In this document: positions 54,685 through 64,000 of the stretch, one piece after another
How the letters are laid out: each line of letters opens with the position of its first letter
Position numbering within the stretch: position 1 is the stretch's first letter
Translations under genes and position numbers: made by a program
Source of the DNA: Aphrophora alni
Taxonomy: Eukaryota; Arthropoda; Insecta; Hemiptera; Aphrophoridae
Length of the DNA: 64,000 nucleotides
Direction of reading: 5' to 3'
Assembly (NCBI GenBank): GCA_963513935.1
Contig: OY740776.1
Coordinates: 15,579,660 to 15,643,659 of the forward strand
The notes under the pieces: generated by a model
Databases searched by the model: none
What the model was told of the DNA's origin: nothing
Seen by the model: only the letters and a program-made list of their open reading frames with translations

Positions 54685-55770
54685 TGACAAAAATCCTCCA
54701 GACACGAAATTTGGTGGAAAGTTAGGTTTTGCGATTACTTCAATTGGGAAAAATCGGGCACTCCAGCTCCCCGTTGGGGGGGGGGGGGTAAAAAGTAGGA
54801 CAAAACTTTTTTTTTGTAAACAACTCTAAAACAAAGGAAGATATCAAGAATAGTTTACAAAAGTTGTAGCTGATTAAATTTCCTATCGAAATGTTCCTCA
54901 GTAATATTTTCGTCAGACGAATTGGAACAGAGATATGAGCGCACAAAGTTGAGACCCTTTTTGCAATTGTTCGTATAAGGCAGTTTTACAGGGGGAAAAC
55001 TTGCTTGTTTTTTAGTTTAGAGAGATTTTTCCATAGTAAAAAATCGTGAAATTTTTGTATGTATAAGTGTGTTTGTACATGTAACACCAAGTACAGTATT
55101 TGGATATACACTTTTGCATTTATATATTTATGCACACATATACACATATACTACAACTAATAAAACGTACATTTACACATTTACGTGCATACTGACTATC
55201 CTTGCATATAGATGTGCATTTCTGATTTAAAGTATAATATATATGCATAACAATATTTCTACACATATGTGTGTGTATATACATGTATACAACTAAAAAC
55301 TCTTACGTTAAAAAAATGCACTTTATTGTAGTTGTAGTGTGTGCATATGTGTACATAAATATATACATGTAAAAATTTATATCAAAATACTTGATATTAC
55401 ATGTACAAACACTTACATACCCGTATTTAGCACTTTTCACTATACAAAAATCAGCTTAAACTAAAAAAAAAGAAGTTTTTTTACTTAAAAAAAGAACGGC
55501 TCATATCTCTTACCCAGTGCATCTATTGGAAAAATTACTAGGGTCTATTTTGATAGGAAATTTATTCAGTTACAATTTTTGTATTAATGTTTTTTTGATA
55601 TCTTGCTTAGTTTTCGAGATATTTACAGAAAAACTGTTTCAAAAATAAAACTTTTTAACCCCTCCTCAAAGAGGGCCCAGCGGGGAGCTGGAATGTCCGA
55701 TTTGTCCCCTTATTGATGTAACCCCAAAACCTAACCTTCCACCATATTTCGAGTCTAGAGGATTTATTTA
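54685..55770. mobile_element. 1.09-kb foldback, arms about 500 bp
   Basis: Left AATCCTCCAGACACGAAAT, GGTGGAAAGTTAGGTTTTG, CACTCCAGCTCCCCGTTGGG, TTTCCTATCGAAATG and TGTGTTTGTACATGTAACAC are mirrored on the right by GTTACATGTACAAACAC (as TTACATGTACAAACACTTAC), TTTGATAGGAAATTT, CCCAGCGGGGAGCTGGAATG, CAAAACCTAACCTTCCACCA and ATTTCGAGTCTAGAGGATT. The two arms have diverged by many substitutions. The centre near 55230 is built of AT-rich TGCATA and ACACATA segments. No transposase. A 13-base G run at 54776 replaces part of one arm's stem. Confidence 0.82.
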
Positions 55771-56428
55771 TCCTGTAAAAATCTTTATTCAATGGTCTGT
55801 TCGTATACTAGGCAACTAAAAAGGTTATTGTTAACATATTAAACTTTCCCAAACTAATTCTTGAATTCTAAATTTGCCTTACAAAAACAGTTCCCAATTC
55901 TTATCGTACAATCCAAAGCATGACAAAATCTGTGAGTTCCTCTCCACAACCATAATGTTTCACTGTCAGAATCCTATCCTTTTGACGAATCGAACACATT
56001 TCCTTTTCCTGTCTAGATAGTTTTTCTTTAAATTGTAACGATTAATCTGGCTTTACCTTAAAAAATTATCTATTTGTGTCCTGGGGTAGGAAGGATCCAG
56101 ATCTAAGGACCATTAACTGTTAGAAGCAGCTGGTTGTCCTTAGCGACACTTTAGTCCTTGGGCAAAAAAACACTTGCTAGTCATTAGTATCCTTCAGAAT
56201 GTCCTGCGTGCGATGTATTTCATCAGGACACCTTGCTTGTCATCTAAAGTGAGGTGGACTTCTAAGGATCTGAAGACAACGTGGAGTTGATAATATAATT
56301 GAAAATATTAAAATGTTCAATGATGACCTAACCTAACATAACTGGCCTTGTAGATATGTAGACTATATACTCAAAATTCTCTCTTCGATCATCAATTTCT
56401 CGCCGCTAGCTACCTCAAAGAAATAGGC
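55771..56428. other. intergenic DNA
   Basis: No gene supported. A somewhat GC-richer stretch with many Leu codons on both strands lies at 56080-56300. No repeats noticed. Confidence 0.4.

Positions 56429-56482
<54 letters not shown>
56429..56482. repeat. (TA)n microsatellite
   Basis: About 50 bp of alternating TA, ending in TATGTATATG just before a DR1 copy begins at 56490. Confidence 0.95.
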
Positions 56483-56489
<7 letters not shown>

Positions 56490-56665
56490 GTAGGAGCTTC
56501 ACTCGCTCCGCTTGTGATGGTGATTCGGCCCTGCCCGAACTCGTAACTTCCCTATTTTTCATCGTAGAGAAATGGGGTTGGTAACACTACATGCAGAATT
56601 GAAAATATTTATATCAAGTTAAGCATGTTATAAATTAAATAACACAAAGGTATGAAAAACAAGTA
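56490..56665 (+). repeat. DR1 copy, middle part
   Basis: GGAGCTTCACTCGCTCCGCT, TGTGATGGTGATTCGGCC, TTCATCGTAGAGAAATGGGG, TTGGTAACACTACATGCAGA, ATTGAAAATATTTATATC and AAATAACACAAAGG follow the DR1 order. The 5' CATCATGG part is missing. Confidence 0.7.
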
Positions 56666-56875
56666 TATAAGTATAATGTTGTTTTAAGTATATTTTGGCA
56701 GTCCTATGTTCATGCTTTGTCTTAAAATTGTCATTTTAACCTTCCATTGTGTTTCGTACATACTATTCGTATTACTATTACTATTACACTTCTTAATACT
56801 TAGCTGATCGCCCCAGTTTCACCTGGGGATAGTTGATATAGTTTTATAAAGAAATTAATTTTAAAACACCATTTT

Positions 56876-58930
56876 AGGAGTAAAAACACTCTTGGAGTGG
56901 AACATTTTCAAAACCCTTTCTTAGTACGCGTTTACAGACCTACCCCAAACCATGTTAAAAAATTCATAGTTCTAGGCTTCTTGGATCCAGATTTCATGTT
57001 CAGTCAGTGGGTTTTGATTTTTATAAATATAGATAATTTTTTTAGCACAACCATAATGGTGGTGCTATGGAAATAAATTATTCCCAAATACAGCAACACG
57101 CGAATTTTGATCAAAATTTACCCTTAAATAACACAGACATGATACTTGTTTTAGGGGGGTAAAAAACACCCTTATAGTGGAAAACTTTCAAAACCCTTTC
57201 TTAGTACGCCTGTACAGACTTACCCTAAACCATGTTTAAAAATTCATTACTCTAGGCTTCTTGGATCCAGAGAATTGCTATAGAAGTAGAAAACACCCTT
57301 ATTGTGGAACATTTTCAAAACCCTTTCTTAGTACGCGTCTACAGACCTACCCCAAACCGTGTTAAAAAAATTCATAGCTCTAGGCTTCTTGGATCCAGAG
57401 AATTGCTGTAGAAGTAAAAAAAAACACCCTTGGAGTGGAAAATTTTCAAAATCCTTTCTTAGTACGCGTCTACAGACCTATCCCAAACCGTGTTAAAAAA
57501 ATTCATAGCTCTAGGCTTCTTGGATCCAGAGAATTGCTGTAGAAGTAAAAAAAACACCCTTGGAGTGGAAAATTTTCAAAATCCTTTCTTAGTACGCGTC
57601 TACAGACCTACCCCAAACCGTGTTAAAAAAATTCATAGTTCCAGGCTTCTTGGATCCAGAGATATGTTTTAGGGGTAAAAACACCCTTGAAGTGGAACAT
57701 TTTCTAAACCCTTTCTTAGTACGCGTCTACAGTCCTACCCCAAACTATGTAAAAAAATTCATAGTTCCAGGCTTTTGGATTAAGAGATATGCTTTATAAG
57801 TAAAAAACACCCTTGAAGTGGAACATTTTCAAAACCCTTTCTTAGTACGCGTCTACAGTCCTACCCCAAACTATGTAAAAAAATTCATAGTTCCAGGCTT
57901 TTGGATTAAGAGATATGCTTTATAAGTAAAAAACACCCTTGAAGTGGAACATTTTCAAAACCCTTTCTTAGTACGCGTCTACAGTCCTACCCCAAACTAT
58001 GTAAAAAAATTCATAGTTCCAGGCTTCTTGGATCCAGAGATATGTTTTAGGGGTAAAAACACCCTTGAAGTGGAACATTTTCAAAACCCTTTCTTAGTAC
58101 GCGTCTACAGTCCTACCCCAAACCATGTAAAAAAATTCATAGTTCCAGGCTTCTTGGATCCAGAGATATGTTTTAGGGGTAAAAACACCCTTGAAGTGGA
58201 ACATTTTCTAAACCCTTTCTTAGTACGCGTCTACAGTCCTACCCCAAACTATGTAAAAAAATTCATAGTTCCAGGCTTTTGGATTAAGAGATATGCTTTA
58301 TAAGTAAAAAACACCCTTGAAGTGGAACATTTTCAAAACCCTTTCTTAGTACGCGTCTACAGTCCTACCCCAAACTATGTAAAAAAATTCATAGTTCCAG
58401 GCTTCTTGGATCCAGAGATATGTTTTAGGGGTAAAAACACCCTTGAAGTGGAACATTTTCAAAACCCTTTCTTAGTACGCGTCTACAGTCCTACCCCAAA
58501 CCATGTAAAAAAATTCATAGTTCCAGGCTTCTTGGATCCAGAGATATGTTTTAGGGGTAAAAACACCCTTGAAGTGGAACATTTTCTAAACCCTTTCTTA
58601 GTACGCGTCTACAGTCCTACCCCAAACTATGTAAAAAAATTCATAGCTCTAGGCTTCTTGGATCCAGAGATATGTTTTAGGGGTAAAAACACCCTTGAAG
58701 TGGAACATTTTCAAAACCCTTTCTTAGTACGCGTCTACAGTCCTACCCCAAACCATGTAAAAAAATTCATAGTTCCAGGCTTCTTGGATCCAGAGATATG
58801 TTTTAGGGGTAAAAACACCCTTGAAGTGGAACATTTTCTAAACCCTTTCTTAGTACGCGTCTACAGTCCTACCCCAAACTATGTAAAAAAATTCATAGCT
58901 CTAGGCTTCTTGGGTTCAGAGATTTCGTGA
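56876..58930 (+). repeat. 126-bp tandem satellite, about 16 copies
   Basis: The unit contains AAACACCCTTGAAGTGGAAC, ATTTTCAAAACCCTTTCTTA, GTACGCGTCTACAGTCCTAC, CCCAAACCATGTAAAAAAAT, TCATAGTTCCAGGCTTCTTG and GATCCAGAGATATG. The first units (56876-57680) are more divergent and separated by unique insertions such as 57000-57130. The later ones are close to identical. As 126 is 42 codons, plus-strand frames run through several units (58322-58930, 202 codons) with FQNPFLVRVYSPTPNHVKKF and IVPGFLDPEICFRGKN. Units with a one-base-shorter TTTTGG break the frame (57780, 57900, 58280). Three higher-order variants alternate near the end, an AB-type pattern of about 252 bp. Confidence 0.97.
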
Positions 58931-59784
58931 TCAGTCAGTGGATTTTGACTTTTATAGATGTAAAGTTTCAAAATTATGACTTTACAATAATTATGATTTA
59001 GCTTTATTGCTTTATTTAATCCTTGAATATGGAGTTTCAACAAGAAATATCTGCTTAAAATCATATCTGTGATAATTGTTAGAATCTATTGAATAAAACA
59101 TTAAGCTTCAACGAGTCAAACAGCCTTGAACCGTCCAATGTAATCCCAGCACAATGTGCAGTGTAATTAACCCACCTGTAATCATTGCTTCGTACATTTT
59201 ACAACTTCACATGACAAGTTGCTTAACCACGATATCGTAATGCAATCCTACATGTCAGTCATATTCCGTTAAGATTTTCTGTTTTAATTGACAGCTCTCC
59301 TTCACCGCCCTCTCCGTACAAAAACACCTGCCGTTTTAAATTGCAGGAGAATTATTTTTAAAAGATAGATGGCTGGAAAATCGGGTACCGGTAGTGTACA
59401 TTTAATTTAACTTTTTGTTTCCTCGAAATCTTAGGGATTGACTGGTATTAGGATTGGCTCCTCTAATAAATTTTGATTTGTTAGGAAGTTCCTTTTACTG
59501 TCTGGGTTCTGTATTTTCAATCTACTCAATCTATGGTTCAGTACACTAATTAATCTTTATTAACAATTATTAATAAGAATGACTATCACCTATCTTATTA
59601 TAATACTACAATATCCTTATTAGTCTATTATTAATTCAGAATGACTCTAATTCTTGTGACTCACAGATCTCATTCTACGTTATAGTTTATATTTACTTGT
59701 CTCTGAAATAATTACAAGGTTTATACACGAAGTTTGCTCACCATGCTTGCCACTCATGAATGCTCGTCTGAAGTCTCAATACTC
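58931..59784. other. intergenic DNA
   Basis: No gene supported. The last satellite unit fades into GTCAGTGGATTTTGACTTTT, which also follows the first unit at 57005 (CAGTCAGTGGGTTTTGATTT), so this segment flanks, and was once part of, the array unit. Confidence 0.5.
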
Positions 59785-60045
59785 CTAGGTAGCTCGTACA
59801 CGCCAAGTCAGTCTGGCTATCTTCAAGAATTATTCTCCCAGGAAGCTCTTACTCGCCAAGTCCCTCTGGCTATCTTCAAGAATTATACTCACAGGAAGCT
59901 CTTACTCTCCAATGCATCTGGCTATCTTCAAGAATTATTCTCCCAGGAAGCTCTTACTCGCCAAGTCCATCAGGTTATCTTCAAGAATTATACTCACAAG
60001 AAGCTCTTACTCGCCAATGCATCTGGCTATCTTCAAAAATTCCTT
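59785..60045 (+). repeat. 52/53-bp repeat arranged as 105-bp dimers
   Basis: TCTGGCTATCTTCAAGAATT recurs at 59812, 59865, 59917, 59970 and 60022, with alternating spacing of 53 and 52 bp. Between are TATTCTCCCAGGAAGCTCTT and TATACTCACAGGAAGCTC forms that alternate. The dimer of 105 bp equals 35 codons, so a plus frame with SGYLQELFSQEALTRQVPLA stays open over the array (59734-60099). It is repeat-derived in my reading. Confidence 0.85.
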
Positions 60046-61783
60046 CAGCACCTTCCTCTATCAATCTTGGCCCACTGTCCAAGTTTTCTCCCACCCTAAG
60101 CTTTATATATGTTTGTAGTATCAATGACGTCTGCCTTGCTTGCAAGGTTAGTAATTTCATCATTTTTCCAGGTCTGTCACAATAATTGTTGTCATACTGA
60201 CTTCTTAAAAAAAACTTAGACTATATTCCTAACTAAAACTATCCTAATTTGTAACACTGGATATACAGCGTTTTTCATGTAGTCTTGGGTTAAGTCCCTC
60301 TCTTACGTATTTCCTACCAGGTCTCTCTTTATCAACGCTTGTTCTCTTCTTATTGTAGAGTATTCTAAGGCTTTGGTTGTATATTTTATGTTCTTTTCTT
60401 CATTTTTTTAAATAAAATGATGATGTCCGAGAGATTTTTCGCTGTTAACAAAAGAGAATTTTTTTTTTGTTTTTACACATATACCTACAGAGTATAAAGA
60501 TATGTATAATGAAAAAAAAAACTATGTAAAAATAATTGTGGATACATCCTTTTAAAATCCACTAAATCCAAAAAAGTTGTTTTTGGAATGATATCCGTTT
60601 CACAGCACAAACGGATGGACTTTTCAATCAAATTGGACCATATCTCGGGACATTGTTTTCATTTTTATGAACCCAAATTGAAGCTGCTATAAAAAAATTA
60701 CAAAATCAAAATATCCTTAAAGTTGGCTGTAAATAAACGGTTTGAGATATGGATTTCACCATTGATTTTGTCTTAAAATTTTACATTAAAATTATGTATC
60801 ACATGACCACCTTCCCATTAAAAAAAATAAGGTTAAATTCAAAATAGTAGAGCCAAGATGGTGGACCAAATTTTTGAAATCATAATGAATTAGTACTTTT
60901 AAATAGAGTAGGTTTCTCAATTACATCTACCCTCAAATTTCCCTTATATACGAGATATTAAGCCTTTCTCATACTTTTCACCCACCCTGTATATTAGTTT
61001 GTTTACGTTAAAAAGAAGTCATTATTACTTCTGCTCACCAACTAACAATCCGTCTGTATTATTATTTAAAAAGGTTAAAAATCCAACGTCTCTCCATTTC
61101 CCATTCTCCGAACTAACAAACTCGTTCATTAGTTTTTATAGCAGTTGTTTAACATAACTTAAAATCGCCGAAACTCCGTCAGTTAATAGCTATAATAGGT
61201 TCCGTATCCGCTCGGTCTTCAGTTAGAAAAGAAAAAAAAACACTGTAAACTTTAAAATCTAATGTAATTAGGTTAGAGCTACAAGTCTCTAGAACCCCGC
61301 CCGGAACACAAAATCCAATTAACACTTTTGCTAACACATAATTTTGAAAGCGTTTTGGCGAAAACAAAACTAACTGGAACGGTTCTAGTGGGAAATGATA
61401 ATAGGGTTAAATACTAGTTCTTTCGGCCTTGTCCGACAGGTGATAATTATTGCCGGAGGAGAATTTATTTCTGAAGTCGATCACTTTGGAACCTTTAGGA
61501 ATTTCAACGGTGGATTAAGAACGAAAGCGGCATGGAAATAGTGTTATTGACAAGTTCTAAACTAATTATTTAACCGTACAGTTTTAATTAACTGCTGTTA
61601 GACTGATTTCGCTGATTTATTTTTTGAATTAACTTTCTTATTAATTAATATTAACTTTGTTTCCCCCACGTAGAAAGTTCAATAAGAGAAAAACAAACTC
61701 AGAGATTTTTCAACATAAATCAGATTATTTTAACTTTCATAACACTAATTACAGTTAGGCTACATAAACGACAAATAGATGTG
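60046..61783. other. intergenic DNA with a single Tc1/mariner-type end
   Basis: No gene supported. TTTTCACCCACCCTGTATAT at about 60978 looks like a MITE end. The preceding 450 bp (with CATCACATGACCACCTTCCC and AGATGGTGGACC) are probably its body, but the other end is not evident. The minus frame at 61179-61367 is unrecognised. Confidence 0.4.
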
Positions 61784-62480
61784 TGCCATCATGGTACTTA
61801 CCGAGCTCTATCATACAATTTAATACAAGCAGATTCCTTAAATGTAAGTTTGGTTTTTTGGGCCTTGTAGAAATGAGTTGTGTCCCATTTGCGGACAGTC
61901 CTATTAGCGGTCGAGGGTAAAATCGTCCAGTTTGCGGTCACTCCAAAAAATCTTGAGCTACCCTAGTTATATTTTTCCAATTTGCGGTCATATATTATAA
62001 CCTAACTCAACCTAACCTAACCTAACCTTACCTAACCTAACCTAACCTAACCTAACCTATATAACTAGACATGATTTGTCTGTTGTGTATTTAGTGGCTA
62101 GGTATGCAAAGGACGGGAAGAAATTAACTACATCTTAAGACGTGACCGCAAACTGGAAACCCTTCCACCCCCAGGACCTTGATCGACCCCTCATAAAACT
62201 ACACATGACCGCAAATAGGAAGACACCGTGGATATGTTAAATTGTAGATCAACGAGTCTTACCCAGTAGGTTTCAGTTGTTATAAAGTTTTCCAGAATCT
62301 CATAATTGTGTTATTACTTTCTTGACGTTGTTGAGACTCTGACCGGTCTCAAAGCTGTATATATAAAGGAGCTTCTACTCGCTACGCTCGTGTCGGTGTC
62401 ACGGCCTTGTAGGATCTCTCTTATCTGAATAGGAATATCACATTTCCTTTGGAAGTCGGGGTAAAATTTAATTTTTGTCA
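61784..62480 (+). repeat. DR1 copy interrupted by a CCTAA run
   Basis: GTGCCATCATGGTACTTACC, AAGCAGATTCCTTAAATGTA and TTTTTTGGGCCTTGTAGAAA follow DR1. A foreign segment (about 61880-62220) then intervenes, with CCTAACCTAACC runs at 61998-62060 and inverted CAGTTTGCGGTCA/TGACCGCAAACTGG pieces. After it DR1 resumes with GATATGTTAAATTGTAGATC, AGTCTTACCCAGTAGG, GTCTCAAAGCTGTATA and TACTCGCTACGCTCGTGTCG. The inserted piece looks like another foldback carrying TTAGG-type repeats. Confidence 0.65.
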
Positions 62481-62497
62481 AATAATTTCGTAAACCA

Positions 62498-63443
62498 TAA
62501 CCTAATCGTAACCACAACCGTAACCATAATCACAACCGTAACCGCAACCATAAACATAACCTTAACCGTAACCGCAAACGTAACCGTAACCGTAATCGTA
62601 ACCTTACCCGCAACCGTAAACGTAACCATAACCATAACCGTAACCGCAACCTTAACCGTAACCGCAACCATAACCATAACCGCAACCGTAATATAACCAT
62701 AACCTTAACCATAACCCTAACCATAACCATAACCATTACCGTAACCGCAACCATAACCATAACCTAATCGTAACCACAACCGTAACCATAACCACAACCG
62801 TAACCGTAACCGCAACCATAAACATAACCTTAACCGTAACCGCAAACGTAACCGTAACCGTAATCGTAACCTTAACCGCAACCATAACCGTAACCGTAAC
62901 CGTAACCGCAACCATAACCATAACCTTAACCGTAACCGCAAATGTAACCATAACCGTAACCGTAATCGTAACCATAACCGCAACCGTAACCGCAACCGTA
63001 ACCGTAACCGCAACCATAACCATAACCTTAACCGTAACCGAAAACGTAACCATAACCGTAACCGTAACCATAACCATAACCGTAACCGCAACCGTAACCG
63101 CAACCGTAACCGTAACCGTAACCGCAACCATAACCATAACCTTACCCGTTACCGCAACCGTATCCGCAACCACAAATATATTAACCGTAACCGCAACCAT
63201 AACCGTAACCGTAACCGCAACTGTAACCGTAACCGCAACCATTACCATAACCATAACCATAACCGTAACCGCAACCGTAATAATAACCATAACCGTAACC
63301 ATAACCATAACCATAACCGTAACCGCAACCGTAACCATAATAGTAACCGTAACCACAACCATAACCGTAACCGCAACCCTAACCATAACCATAACCGCAA
63401 CCGTAACCATATACGTAACCGTAACCTAATCGTAACCACAACT
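62498..63443. repeat. degenerate hexamer array (CCGTAA/CCATAA/CCGCAA)
   Basis: About 945 bp made almost only of AACCGT, AACCAT and AACCGC hexamers, with rare AACCTT and AATCGT. A larger period is visible: CCTAATCGTAACCACAAC lies at 62500, 62763 and 63425, and the first two are followed by a near-identical series, giving a 264-bp (44-hexamer) higher-order unit. Both strands are open in several frames (Leu-Arg, Val-Thr repeats) with no coding meaning. It begins exactly where the DR1 unit would continue with TTTTTGACAATAACTTCG, so it seems to have grown inside a DR1 copy. Confidence 0.95.
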
Positions 63444-64000
63444 AGTACAGTCTTGGGTTAGACATCTTTCTTTTATCTTTCCTATCAGATCTCTTTAAAC
63501 ATTTTTTAATTCTTTTCCGACCCAGAAGCTATTGGAGCATTAGAAGGTTAGAGATGTCTATTTTATATTGTATTTTTCCACCTTCATAAATAGGCGTGAT
63601 GAACAAGAAGTTTTCTCTTTTCAATCCTAAAGTGGCCTAGCTGGATGTACACCTTTCTTCAATTTGGTTTAGTAGTAGTTGAGTTGTGTATTCATTCTTT
63701 CATCTTCCCCGTCAAGTCTATCTTGACTAAACCTTGTTCAGTTCCGACTTTATTAACTTTACAAAATCATACCAGATTTCCGGTGTTAACTTCGAAAGCT
63801 GTAGATCTGCAGTAGATCCTCGGTGTCGGAAACAAACAGGATGTGGTAGGGAAACTATCAAAGTTGACACACTGACAAAGGAGCCGAAAGAAAATTCGAC
63901 ACCACTAAATTACCATTGTTGGGATCAACTGCGACTAATCAACTTTAAAATAACAAACATAATTCAGACACGTTTTCAAAAAGTTATCAGAAATCCTGAG
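63444..64000. other. intergenic DNA to window edge
   Basis: CTTGGGTTAGACATCTTTCT at 63454 resembles CTTGGGTTAAGTCCCTCTCT at 60284, and both run on with TTTCCTA and AGATCTCTTT or GGTCTCTCTTT, so a minor repeat is shared. No gene supported. Confidence 0.4.

Noticed and set aside
62468..63439. Several long frames on both strands rich in Leu-Arg or Val-Thr
   Set aside because: Translation of a hexamer array in all frames. Both strands are open at once, as expected for CCGTAA/CCATAA repeats without stops.

Overview
The window looks like non-coding, AT-rich DNA from an insect nuclear genome, and I tentatively favour Hemiptera. Evidence for an insect: TTAGG (arthropod telomere-type) repeats at several interstitial sites, decayed insect-type transposons (mariner DD34D, Tc1/mariner-like tails, a pogo/Tigger-like tail, RTE-like and RNase H-bearing LINEs, a Helitron helicase tail), and intron-style splice signals around the one recognisable host exon. 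There is no operon structure, no ribosome-binding site pattern, no tRNA or rRNA gene that I can support, and no CRISPR array. Nearly all long open frames are by-products of tandem repeats.

Layout. 0-9 kb: a 612-bp terminal-inverted-repeat element, a 60-bp satellite, A-rich degenerate repeats and a decayed LINE. 9-14 kb: a GC-rich island, a long (CT)n tract, a second LINE fragment and a 69-bp satellite. 14-23 kb: two structured palindromic elements (one a self-complementary hairpin, one carrying hammerhead-ribozyme-like cores), a three-copy 282-bp repeat, a MITE, and a TA-flanked pogo-like transposon beside an older copy of its own zinc-finger tail. 23.4-29.4 kb: a very large 141-bp satellite (about 43 units). 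30-33 kb: an interstitial TTAGG block, a 389-bp duplication, a 235-bp foldback MITE and two abutting transposase remnants. 34-46 kb: direct repeats, a second copy of the covarying hairpin, an RTE-like fragment, large foldback elements, a Helitron fragment and a foldback with a 12-bp target duplication. 46.4 kb: a single exon resembling gamma-glutamyl hydrolase, the only likely host coding sequence. 49.2 kb: a foldback with a 14-bp target duplication containing a motif that satisfies the hammerhead ribozyme consensus with a perfect 6-bp stem I. 54-64 kb: a 1.1-kb foldback, a 126-bp satellite, a 52/53-bp repeat and a degenerate CCGTAA/CCATAA hexamer array.

The strongest candidates for follow-up are the foldback elements at 15.9, 45.3 and 49.2 kb, which share palindromic arms and hammerhead-type cores and whose target duplications fit Penelope-like retroelement biology. 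Next is the hairpin family at 15.2 and 35.3 kb, whose two arms have changed together between copies. A dispersed family, called DR1 here, recurs at least eight times and carries a short palindrome of the form CTCGCTnCGCTCG; DR2 and DR3 are two further families seen two and three times. All family assignments rest on reading motifs by eye. No database search was run.
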